From positions 2,728,001-2,792,000 of the forward strand of contig NZ_OY781472.1 of the NCBI RefSeq assembly GCF_963677035.1: DNA of 64,000 nucleotides, given 5' to 3'. A program made the position numbers and the translations under genes. A model generated the notes under the pieces. The model was given only the letters and a program-made list of their open reading frames with translations. It did no database searches and had not been told where the DNA came from. Positions 26,324-33,858 of this stretch are shown here, piece by piece. Each line of letters opens with the position of its first letter. The first letter of the stretch is position 1. This DNA comes from an uncultured Hyphomonas sp. (GTDB lineage: Bacteria; Pseudomonadota; Alphaproteobacteria; Caulobacterales; Hyphomonadaceae).

Positions 26324-28993
26324 TTAGAACGAGTATTCGTACTGGATCCAGAAGGACCGTGGTTTCCCGTTCCAGCCATACTGCCTGTAGTAAGCGCTGT
26401 CGTTCGGGCCGATCTCGCCCCGGACAACGGCCCGGTCACGTGTGTAGGTCGACCCGCCGGAGGCGCGCTCGAAATAGTCTTCGCCCAGCAGGTTCACGCC
26501 GCGGATCAGGAACCGGTGCTGCTTCCTGTCTCCCATGAAGTATTGAACGGACCCGTTGAGAACGAAGTAATCGCCGAAGTTCATGTCGTCCACGACGCGG
26601 TTGCCGTCAGCGTCCACGAGGCGGGCCAGGCTGGTCCCGGCATAGGCCCATTCCGGTCCCTGCCAGCGCGGGTTCAGAGCGAACACCCAGTTGTCATTCG
26701 GCGTGTAGGTGACGAGGCCGGACAGCGTCCACTCCGGGCGTTCCGACGACTGGCGGTGCTCGGAGCTTCCGGCCTTTCCGGGGATGACAAAATCGAGATT
26801 GGTCGATGTGCCGTCCAGGCGTGCCAGTGTTCCGTAAACCGGGTTCGGTTCCAGCGATTCCATGTCGGTGTAGCTGAAGTCAGCCTGCCATTTGTCGAAG
26901 TCGAATGCGACGTCGATGGTGAAGCCCTTGATGTCCTGATTGGCCAATGCGTTGACGGCAACAGATTCCCCAGGATCGGAGAGGCCGCTTGCAGCGGTAC
27001 CGCAGAAATCGTCCGGTGCGATAATGTTTCGGCGGTTCTGCTCAATTGCGGCTGTGTCATTCGTCAGGTTGCTGAACAGCGGATTGGCGATGTCGTTTGC
27101 GTATTGCAGACAAACTGCACCGACCGCGCGGCTGGAGAACAGGTTCTTGATGTCTGTCTCGAAGTAACCGAGCTCGACATTGTACGTGCCGCCGAAGATG
27201 TCACCATCGATCCCCGCACCAATGTTGAACGCATCGACTTCCTGCGGCTGCAGCCCGGGATTGATGTTTGCGCCCGCACCGAAGGCACCGATTTCATCGA
27301 TCTTTGGAAGGCTGTATGATGTACCGCCCGAGCCGCGTGCATAGAGGCCATGGCCGAAGTTCTGACGGAGGCCGACTTTCCAGACAGACTGGTCGTCAAA
27401 GTTGTCGTTGAAGTCCTGGCGGGCCGCGAACGAACCGCTGAAACCTTCCAGAACGGGCAGGGACAGGCGCAGGTCAGCATAGACACCTGTGCTGGTCAGC
27501 TTCACGTCCCGCACACCGAAGGAGTCGTCGGAATTGTCTTTGTAGCTTGTGTTCTGAACACCGGCGACGACTTCGACATAATCGTTCAGCGTATAGGTCG
27601 CCCGGGCATTGAAGCCATAGTCAACATAGCCGGACTCTCGCTGGTCAGTCGTCCCGAAGCCCTTTGTGAGGCCGCCGTCACCGAATGAGGCCGTCGATTG
27701 GACGACATAGCCAATCGGTGCACCGATCGGGAACGGGTTATCCACGGTGCCGTAGGGCTTGCCGTAGAACGGGCTGTTCGGGTCCTGGTTGATGTAAAAG
27801 CTGCTGCCGCCGTTCCAGTTGTCGTCGCCGGCACTGCCCGCGCTACCGTATGGGTTGGTGACGCAACCGGCCGGCAGGCCCGGCACGGATGCGGCGAATG
27901 CTTCATATGCGGCGGCGGTGGAGAAGTCCGTAATGCCCTGATTTGCCGCGATCGTCTGAATGTCGGCCGGCAGGTCGCCAAGACGCGGGATCTGGCAGAT
28001 GCGGGCGTCGATCTCGTTGTTCTTGAGCTGCGGGTCCTGATAATGCGCTTCAAGGTCGATCTTCAGCTTGTCGTTGAAACGGTGCTTGAAGGACGCATTG
28101 TAGATCGGAAATTCGGTGAAATTCGGCTGGAACACCGTGCTCTGCGGGAAGGAATCGCGGAAGTCGATGGTTGAGTAGGACGCGCCCGCGCGGAACTCCG
28201 TATCAGGTCCGATCTGCCACAGATATTTGATGCCGAGGCTGTTATAGCTGTAAGGAAATTCGTGGCGGCCGCCGAGCGCCAGCACGTTGTCGCCATAGGC
28301 TTCCTTGCTGAACAACTCGTGAGCGTCTGTCTCGTATGAGCGGCCAAACACGAGAATTGAATGCTTGCCTGCCTTGTCGAGCGGGAAAGACATATTGCCG
28401 TAGATTTCACGGGTCTTGAACGCACCGGCATATACACCGAACTGGCCTTTGGTCGTGCCGTCCGGCTCCTTGGTGCGAACACTCACGACGCCGAGGCCGC
28501 CATTGGACCCGAAATAGAGGCTGTTGCCGCCGCGATAGACTTCGACGCTGTCGATCATACGCGGATCAATGGCCGTTGCGGGCCAGAGGTCTTCCAGTGG
28601 AGAAGAGCGGTCAAAGTAGGGGACACCATCGACGAGGAGCAGCGTATCCCGGTCGGTACCGCCGTCGATACGGATGGTGAATTCACCCTCATCCGGAGAG
28701 TAGCCGATGTTGGCGCCGCGGATCAGGCCTGAGGCCAGTTCGCCGAAATTGGTAAAGCCTCCGGTTTCAATTTCTTCAGAGCTGATAAGCTGAACCTGTG
28801 TGCCGAATTCGGCAAAGTCGACAGCAATGTCAGACGTCAGAGCATTTACTGCCTGGCCTTCGACGCGAATGGTTTCTAGCCGGCGTGTATCCCCGTCATC
28901 CGGCTCTGGTTCGGCAATCGCAGCCTGAATGACGCTTGATGCCATCAGTGCGCTCAAGCAGAACTTTACACTGCTTTTCAATTTCTGTTTCAT
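26324..28993 (-). CDS. TonB-dependent outer-membrane receptor (candidate partner of the Phn-type importer)
   Basis: 889 residues from ATG 28993, 7 nt after GGAGAC; an in-frame ATG lies at 29008. Signal peptide MKQKLKSS...IQAAIAEPE. TonB-box region LETIRVEGQAV, plug with TIRIDGGTDRDTLLLVDGVPYFD and VEVYRGGNSLYFGSNGGLGVVSV, and a barrel ending WIQYEYSF. It is divergent from the HAD phosphatase gene and shares an intergenic region holding two inverted repeats (29114-29152 and 29164-29178). This places it, by inference, as the outer-membrane step of the uptake system at 29-34 kb. Confidence 0.92.
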   Translation of the reverse strand: MKQKLKSSVKFCLSALMASSVIQAAIAEPEPDDGDTRRLETIRVEGQAVNALTSDIAVDFAEFGTQVQLISSEEIETGGFTNFGELASGLIRGANIGYSPDEGEFTIRIDGGTDRDTLLLVDGVPYFDRSSPLEDLWPATAIDPRMIDSVEVYRGGNSLYFGSNGGLGVVSVRTKEPDGTTKGQFGVYAGAFKTREIYGNMSFPLDKAGKHSILVFGRSYETDAHELFSKEAYGDNVLALGGRHEFPYSYNSLGIKYLWQIGPDTEFRAGASYSTIDFRDSFPQSTVFQPNFTEFPIYNASFKHRFNDKLKIDLEAHYQDPQLKNNEIDARICQIPRLGDLPADIQTIAANQGITDFSTAAAYEAFAASVPGLPAGCVTNPYGSAGSAGDDNWNGGSSFYINQDPNSPFYGKPYGTVDNPFPIGAPIGYVVQSTASFGDGGLTKGFGTTDQRESGYVDYGFNARATYTLNDYVEVVAGVQNTSYKDNSDDSFGVRDVKLTSTGVYADLRLSLPVLEGFSGSFAARQDFNDNFDDQSVWKVGLRQNFGHGLYARGSGGTSYSLPKIDEIGAFGAGANINPGLQPQEVDAFNIGAGIDGDIFGGTYNVELGYFETDIKNLFSSRAVGAVCLQYANDIANPLFSNLTNDTAAIEQNRRNIIAPDDFCGTAASGLSDPGESVAVNALANQDIKGFTIDVAFDFDKWQADFSYTDMESLEPNPVYGTLARLDGTSTNLDFVIPGKAGSSEHRQSSERPEWTLSGLVTYTPNDNWVFALNPRWQGPEWAYAGTSLARLVDADGNRVVDDMNFGDYFVLNGSVQYFMGDRKQHRFLIRGVNLLGEDYFERASGGSTYTRDRAVVRGEIGPNDSAYYRQYGWNGKPRSFWIQYEYSF

Positions 28994-29113
28994 GGCTGGT
29001 GTCTCCATATAACCCCATCACCCGCCGGACATCGGCGAGCTGGGCGCAGACAGCCGGGCAGGCCGTTCGCGCCACGCCGCCGATTTAGACAGCCACCGCA
29101 ACACTTCTGTGAA

Positions 29114-29152
29114 CTTTGAATAAAATTGGTATGAATAGTATTTACTTCAAAG
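29114..29152. promoter_or_regulatory. Wide inverted repeat in the TBDR/HAD intergenic region
   Basis: CTTTGAA (29114-29120) and TTCAAAG (29146-29152), 25-nt spacer. The half-sites resemble those of the TTGA-N7-TCAA operators nearby. TTGAAG read on the minus strand (29145-29150) could also be a -35 for the receptor gene. Confidence 0.35.
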
Positions 29153-29158
29153 GCGTTT

Positions 29159-29178
29159 TATAATTGAGAAAAACTCAA
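29159..29178 (+). promoter_or_regulatory. Promoter -10 overlapping an inverted-repeat operator before the HAD gene
   Basis: A perfect -10 TATAAT (29159-29164) overlaps TTGAG-N5-CTCAA (29164-29178). The repeat has the form TTGA-N7-TCAA, the same as the repeat at 30915-30929 beside the RpiR gene. Position over the start-site region suggests repression. No good -35 is seen. Confidence 0.55.
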
Positions 29179-29207
29179 ACAGTAGGATGTGTTCTGGAGT
29201 TGGATAT

Positions 29208-29984
29208 ATGGCGCATGGCTTTTCGCCTGCCTCGTCGGCAGAGATCGCGAGTGTTATGCAAACGGCAAGAGGCTTCCTTGTCGATTGGGATGGCTGCTGT
29301 GCCATCGACAACCAACTGACTGAGTCTGCGACTGCTTTCCTGCGGGCATATCACGCGCGCACAGTGATCGTGTCGAACAATTCCTCCAACACCGTGGACG
29401 ATTTTCTCGAAATTCTCTCCCGGGACGGAATTGTCATGCGGCGGGAGCAAATTGTCCTTGCGGGCGTCGAGGCCATTGATCGGGCAGCCATGGCCGGAGA
29501 GGTCGATGTGATGGTTCTGGCGCACCCGCGCATGCGGGCCGTCGCGCGGAATATCGGTATCCGCCTGAACCGGGATGAAGCTGAAATCGTCGTCCTGCTG
29601 CGGGATACGCGCTTTAGCTATAGCCGCCTGGAGCGGGCGGCGAATGCGCTTCGGAAAGGCGCGCGCCTGATCGTTGCCAATCCGGATCTGACCCACCCCG
29701 GTGCTGCGGGCCGGATCAAACCGGAGACCGGCGCGCTTCTCTCCGCACTGGGATCATGTGTAAATCTTGATGCTGTTGATATGGAGGTGGTCGGCAAACC
29801 AAAGCCGGGCCTTTATCTCAAGGCATGCCGCGCGCTCGACCTCGCGCCGGAAGACGTCGTCATGTTGGGCGACAATCCCGCAACAGACCTGGCCGGTGCC
29901 CAGGCATTGGGAATGCACGCCTTATTGGTCCGCGCCGATGAGCCGGGTGTCCTGGAGGCCCTGGCGAGGAGCGTCCGCTTCTAG
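29208..29984 (+). CDS. HAD-superfamily IIA phosphatase (NagD/phosphoglycolate phosphatase-like)
   Basis: 258 residues from ATG 29208, 8 nt after GGAG; the ATG at 29187 has no spaced ribosome site. HAD motif I is FLVDWDGCC (Asp26 and Asp28), motif II is VIVSNNSSN, the Lys motif is VGKPKPGLYLKA, and motif IV is MLGDNPATDLAGA. The cap lies between motifs II and III, as in class IIA enzymes, which dephosphorylate sugar phosphates, glycerol phosphate, phosphoglycolate or nucleotides. It is not PhnX-like. The end overlaps the convergent RpiR gene by 4 nt. Likely role: releasing phosphate from a compound imported by the adjacent transporter (inference). Confidence 0.85.
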   Translation: MAHGFSPASSAEIASVMQTARGFLVDWDGCCAIDNQLTESATAFLRAYHARTVIVSNNSSNTVDDFLEILSRDGIVMRREQIVLAGVEAIDRAAMAGEVDVMVLAHPRMRAVARNIGIRLNRDEAEIVVLLRDTRFSYSRLERAANALRKGARLIVANPDLTHPGAAGRIKPETGALLSALGSCVNLDAVDMEVVGKPKPGLYLKACRALDLAPEDVVMLGDNPATDLAGAQALGMHALLVRADEPGVLEALARSVRF

Positions 29985-30883
29985 AAGCGCTTCAGGGACA
30001 AAACATCAAATGTTTTCTTTAGTGTATCGGTGGCGCGATCATAGTCGGCGAGGGCGAGCGCGGCGATCAGCGCGTCGAGGACGCAAAGCTGCGCGATACG
30101 GCTGGTCATGGCTTCGGTCCGGAACTTGGTTTCGCGCGCCATCGTGAACAGTTTCACATCGGCATAGGCCTGGAGAGGGGAACTGGAGAAGTTTGTCACG
30201 ATGATCGTCTTTGCGCCGGCCTCTTTGGCGAGGCGGGTTGCCGCAAGCGTTTCGTGTGTTGCCCCTGAGTGCGAGATGGTCAGGACCGCAACGTTCGGGG
30301 CCGTGCGTGAAGCGCTGATTGCCTGAATGTGACTATCGACAACGACTTTCGCATCAATCCCGATCCGTAGCATACGGTATTGCGCATCTTCCGCTATCGG
30401 GGCGGAAGATCCGATGCCGTAGATTTCGACACGGTCGGCGGCCCGGATAATATTGACGGCTTCGTCGATGGCGTCCGCATCCAGAATAGAGAGCGTGTCG
30501 CGCAGGGCCTGAATGCCTGCGTGGAAGGTTTTCCGGCAAACGGTTGGGGTTGTGTCGGTTGGTTGCAGGTCTTCATGAATGAACTGGACCGGTTGCACGA
30601 CTTCCTGTGCGAGGCTGAGCTTCAACTGCTGGAAACCGGACAGATCCAGCTGGCGGCAAAGGTTGATGACGCTGCCATCGCTCGCGCCTGTGGCCTCGGC
30701 CAGTTCGGTCACGGACATGCCGACCACCTGACGGGGGTTTTCCAGGATGTAGTCGGCAATGGAGCGCGTGCTGGGCCCCAGTGAGGGGTGGCGAATCCGG
30801 ATGCGGGTCATGACGTTGTCCACGATCGGAACGTCACCGCGCTTTTTGGTGGTGCTTTTGCGTTTGGGTTTGCTCTCAGACAT
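29981..30883 (-). CDS. RpiR/MurR-family transcriptional regulator with SIS domain
   Basis: 300 residues. AGGAAGAG precedes the ATG. An N-terminal HTH_6 domain (STRSIADYILENPRQVVGMSVTELAEATGASDGSVINLCRQL) is followed by a SIS sugar-phosphate-binding domain (IYGIGSSAPIAEDAQYRML, VLTISHSGATHETLAATRLAKEAGAKTIIVTNF). Family members usually sense phosphorylated sugars. Lies between the HAD gene and the divergent phnD-phnC-phnE genes. An operator-like repeat occurs between the probable -35 (TTGACG, minus strand, 30934-30939) and its own start, which suggests autoregulation. Confidence 0.92.
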   Translation of the reverse strand: MSESKPKRKSTTKKRGDVPIVDNVMTRIRIRHPSLGPSTRSIADYILENPRQVVGMSVTELAEATGASDGSVINLCRQLDLSGFQQLKLSLAQEVVQPVQFIHEDLQPTDTTPTVCRKTFHAGIQALRDTLSILDADAIDEAVNIIRAADRVEIYGIGSSAPIAEDAQYRMLRIGIDAKVVVDSHIQAISASRTAPNVAVLTISHSGATHETLAATRLAKEAGAKTIIVTNFSSSPLQAYADVKLFTMARETKFRTEAMTSRIAQLCVLDALIAALALADYDRATDTLKKTFDVLSLKRF

Positions 30884-30913
30884 TGAACTCTTCCTAAGGT
30901 CGGTTTCACAGTA

Positions 30914-30930
30914 ATTGAATTAAGTTCAAT
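30914..30930. promoter_or_regulatory. Inverted-repeat operator in the rpiR/phnD intergenic region
   Basis: ATTGAA-N5-TTCAAT (30914-30930), core TTGA-N7-TCAA. It lies 31-47 nt before the RpiR ATG and between a TTGACG hexamer and an AT-rich -10 region on the minus strand. The same core precedes the HAD gene. RpiR-family operators are typically short AT-rich inverted repeats of this kind. Confidence 0.6.
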
Positions 30931-31048
30931 AAACGTCAAGAACCCGAGGCCTCCGTTACACCAATGTCACAAGCTGCTGGTATCGACGGCGCTGAAGTTT
31001 GTTGCAGCGCGCAATGTGGTGCTGCCTGGCTGTGGAGAAGGGTCCGAC

Positions 31049-31969
31049 ATGCGTCTGGTAATGCTCCTGGTTGTCCTGGCGGGTTTGTGCCTTAGCGGCC
31101 TTCCGGCAAAAGCTGAACGTGCAGGCACAGAGGCCAGTCCACTTCGTGTGCTGTTGATTCCCGCAGATGGCGGCACGGAAGACGGGACCAGGGCGGATTT
31201 CCTCCCCTTGTTTAACGCCATCACCCGCACCAGCGGCATTCATTTCGATGTCCAGACCGGGCAAAGCTATGCAGCGGTCATTGAGGGCATGTGCGCGGGT
31301 CAGGCGGAGATTGCCTGGCTCGGGCCTGTGTCATACGTTGAAGCGCACCGGCGTGGCTGCGCCGACCTGCTCGCGATTGAGGAGCGGGATGGAGGTTCGA
31401 CTTACTATGCTGGCATCTTCGTATCCAGGGCATCCGGCATCGATACGCCGGATAAGTTGACCGGCAAGTCCATCGCGCTCGGATCTCAGCACTCGGCCAG
31501 CAGCTTTTCCTATCCGCTTGCGATGTTGTCGAAGGCCGGTATCGATCCGCTGCGCGATCTTGGCGCGATCCGGATTACCGGTAGCCATGCGAACAGCCTG
31601 CTGGCTTTGCAGAATGGTCTGGTCGATGCGGCCGGGGCGTCCTTCATTTCGTTCGAACGGGCCGTGAATCAAGGCGGGCTGGACGCATCCGGGTTCCGGT
31701 TGCTGATCAAATCGGATCCCATTCCGAACCCGCCCATCGCCATGCATCCGGGACTGCCGGGGCCTGTAAAGGAGTTGCTGAAAACCTCTCTTGGCAACGT
31801 CCACCGCACACCCGGCATTCGCCCGGTATCGATCCGCGGCTATGGCGGCAAACAGGTGGACCGCTACAATACGGATGTTTCCGACGCGTTGTTCGATGCG
31901 ATGGCCAGCACAATCGGCTTTATCGATACAGACTACCAAACGGCCATCCTGCGTAAATCCGGTTCCTGA
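31049..31969 (+). CDS. phnD: PhnD-type periplasmic phosphonate/organophosphate-binding protein
   Basis: 306 residues from ATG 31049 (GAGAAGGG 7 nt upstream). Sec signal peptide MRLVMLLVVLAGLCLSGLPAKA. The PhnD/PtxB/type-2 binding-protein fold is recognisable: PLFNAITRTSGIHFDVQTGQSYAAVIEGMCAGQAEIAWLGPVSY (in part), then GKSIALGSQHSASSFSYPLAML with the Ser/His-rich phosphonate-binding loop, and VDAAGASFISFE. Followed by ATPase and permease genes with a 22-nt gap. The family binds phosphonates, phosphite, or phosphate esters; the RpiR and HAD neighbours favour a phosphate ester or phosphonosugar. Confidence 0.88.
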   Translation: MRLVMLLVVLAGLCLSGLPAKAERAGTEASPLRVLLIPADGGTEDGTRADFLPLFNAITRTSGIHFDVQTGQSYAAVIEGMCAGQAEIAWLGPVSYVEAHRRGCADLLAIEERDGGSTYYAGIFVSRASGIDTPDKLTGKSIALGSQHSASSFSYPLAMLSKAGIDPLRDLGAIRITGSHANSLLALQNGLVDAAGASFISFERAVNQGGLDASGFRLLIKSDPIPNPPIAMHPGLPGPVKELLKTSLGNVHRTPGIRPVSIRGYGGKQVDRYNTDVSDALFDAMASTIGFIDTDYQTAILRKSGS

Positions 31970-31991
31970 CCCGAATGTGGAGCAGACCGGA

Positions 31992-32795
31992 ATGACCAGC
32001 ACGCCTTCTCACGCGCAAACGCCTGATGCGGCATTGACGGTGAATGCCGCACGCAAAGCCTATCCGTCCGGGCCGACTGTTCTTGACGGTGTCTCACTCA
32101 GGATCGAGCCGGGCAGCTTCTGCGTTCTGCTCGGCGCTTCCGGGTCGGGGAAGACGACCCTGTTGCGCTCAATTATCGGGCTGGTTCCTCTGGATGCTGG
32201 AACGATCGACATAAGCGGGACAATTCTCACGCCGAAATCAATACGCCGCGCACGTCGCGCAATCGGCATGGTGCATCAGGATTTCGGCCTGTCTGCACGA
32301 TTGACAGCCGCACAGAATGTCATGGCTGGCACGGCGCCCGGCCTGCCGATCTGGCGCTTGCTGTTTCAGGCATATCCGAAAGAGGTTCAGGACAGAGCCT
32401 GTGAGTTGCTCTCGCATGTCGGTCTTGAAGAAGGACACGTGAACCGTCCTGTCAGCGGGCTCTCCGGCGGACAGAAGCAGCGCGTCGGAATCGCACGTGC
32501 ACTGATAAATAGACCCAAGCTGATCCTGGCCGACGAGCCCGTCGCCAGCCTGGACCCTCAGACCGCGCAGGACATTATGGATCTTCTTCGTCGTACCGCG
32601 AAAGAACAGGGTGTGGCGGTGCTCTGCTCCTTGCACCAGATCAGCCTCTCGCGCACCTATGCTGACCGTATCATCGGGTTGCGTCAGGGGAAGATCGTAT
32701 TTGACGGCCCGCCCGGACAACTCAGCCCGGATGTGCTTACCCTCATTTTCGGCGCCGGACGTGGAACCTTCGCGCCGTCCATGGCGGTCGCCTGA
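31992..32795 (+). CDS. phnC: PhnC-type ABC transporter ATP-binding protein
   Basis: 267 residues from ATG 31992 (GGAG 9 nt upstream); the open frame begins far upstream inside phnD and is not used. Walker A GASGSGKTT, signature LSGGQKQR, Walker B LILADEPVASLDP and switch His in LCSLHQISL are all intact. Energises import through PhnE. Stop codon is 1 nt from the phnE start, so the two are translationally coupled. Confidence 0.92.
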   Translation: MTSTPSHAQTPDAALTVNAARKAYPSGPTVLDGVSLRIEPGSFCVLLGASGSGKTTLLRSIIGLVPLDAGTIDISGTILTPKSIRRARRAIGMVHQDFGLSARLTAAQNVMAGTAPGLPIWRLLFQAYPKEVQDRACELLSHVGLEEGHVNRPVSGLSGGQKQRVGIARALINRPKLILADEPVASLDPQTAQDIMDLLRRTAKEQGVAVLCSLHQISLSRTYADRIIGLRQGKIVFDGPPGQLSPDVLTLIFGAGRGTFAPSMAVA

Positions 32796-32796
32796 C

Positions 32797-33816
32797 ATGC
32801 CGAAGCCCGCATCAACGTGGCCGTCGGATGCCGCTCGCTGGCAGGTGAAACCCGCCTTTGACTGGAAGACTGTCCTGACTGTCGCCGTTGCCTTCGTGCT
32901 TCTGTCTGTGTCAGCCCAGCGTATGGAACTGCACAGACTGTCCAGCCAGTTGGGGGAATTTCTGCAGGCCAGTGTCGGCCTGAAGGAGTCCTCACAGATC
33001 GGCCGCGGCATCGGAAGCGTGACGCAGCAGATGTATCCGATCGCTATCGCCGAGCGGACACCGGTCTCAATGATCGACGGCTTCGACCCGGCGCACCTGC
33101 CAATGTTTTCACATCTCGAAACGGAACGGGTGGACGAGTCCGTGCTGGACCCTGAAACCATGCAGATGACCACAAAGACGGTTGAAAAAACCTTTCTGGT
33201 AAAGCCTGTGGGCTATCTGGTTTATACGCTCGGAAAGATGCTGGAAACGGTAGAGATGGCCATCTGGGCCAGCCTGTTTGCTGTTTTGATGAGCTTGCCG
33301 ATGGCATGGGTTGCCGCGCGGAACTTTACGCTGCACCCGGCTTTATACGCCTTGGCGCGCAGCTTTATTTCTTTCCTGCGCGCGGTCCCTGAATTGATCA
33401 GCGCGCTCTTCCTGGTGCTGGCATTCGGCTTTGGAGCGATCGCCGGTATTCTGGCATTGGCGCTGCACAGCGTCGGCTTCCTGGCCAAGTTCTTTGCTGA
33501 GGAAATCGAGGCGGCAGACAAGGTGCCTCAGGATGCAATACGGGCAACCGGGGCGGGGGATTTCGCCGTGCTTCGCCTGGCTGTGTTGCCTCAGGTGCTG
33601 CCGAGCTATACGGCGCTGACGTTTTATATTCTGGACCGCAATATCCGTATGGGTACGGTGATTGGCCTGGTCGGGGCAGGCGGCATCGGACAGGAGCTAA
33701 AGGGCCGGTACGACATGTTCCAGTATGATCATGTCGCGACGATCCTTCTGATCATCTTCCTGTCGGTGTTGGCGCTGGATGCGCTGGCTGCAAAACTGCG
33801 GCGCAAGTTGATTTAG
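32797..33816 (+). CDS. phnE: PhnE-type ABC transporter permease with enlarged periplasmic insert
   Basis: 339 residues from ATG 32797; typical PhnE is about 260-280. A first membrane helix (TVLTVAVAFVLLSVSA) is followed by a ~100-residue hydrophilic stretch (about 40-140) before the core permease begins at GYLVYTLGKMLETVEMAIWAS. The core has the EAA loop (EEIEAADKVPQDAIRATGAGDFAVLRLAVLPQVLP) and the usual end GLVGAGGIGQEL. The extra segment, partly periplasmic, could dock a binding protein. Last gene before a bidirectional terminator. Confidence 0.9.
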   Translation: MPKPASTWPSDAARWQVKPAFDWKTVLTVAVAFVLLSVSAQRMELHRLSSQLGEFLQASVGLKESSQIGRGIGSVTQQMYPIAIAERTPVSMIDGFDPAHLPMFSHLETERVDESVLDPETMQMTTKTVEKTFLVKPVGYLVYTLGKMLETVEMAIWASLFAVLMSLPMAWVAARNFTLHPALYALARSFISFLRAVPELISALFLVLAFGFGAIAGILALALHSVGFLAKFFAEEIEAADKVPQDAIRATGAGDFAVLRLAVLPQVLPSYTALTFYILDRNIRMGTVIGLVGAGGIGQELKGRYDMFQYDHVATILLIIFLSVLALDALAAKLRRKLI

Positions 33817-33838
33817 GGCGGCGAGGTCTTCGCCGCCC
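33816..33838. terminator. Bidirectional terminator hairpin between phnE and the acyl-CoA ligase gene
   Basis: GGGCGGCGA (33816-33824) and TCGCCGCCC (33830-33838), 5-nt loop, starting at the last base of the phnE stop codon. No long T-run. Confidence 0.7.
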
Positions 33839-33858
33839 CTGGATCATGGGGGTGGGGA

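Noticed and set aside
26318..27319. 333-codon plus-strand frame opposite the TonB receptor
   Set aside because: Antisense shadow of the receptor barrel; no ribosome site or domain.
29208..29984. HAD gene as phosphonoacetaldehyde hydrolase (PhnX)
   Set aside because: Motifs and cap position fit class IIA (NagD-like), and the PhnX Lys-containing cap and DWAGT motif are absent.
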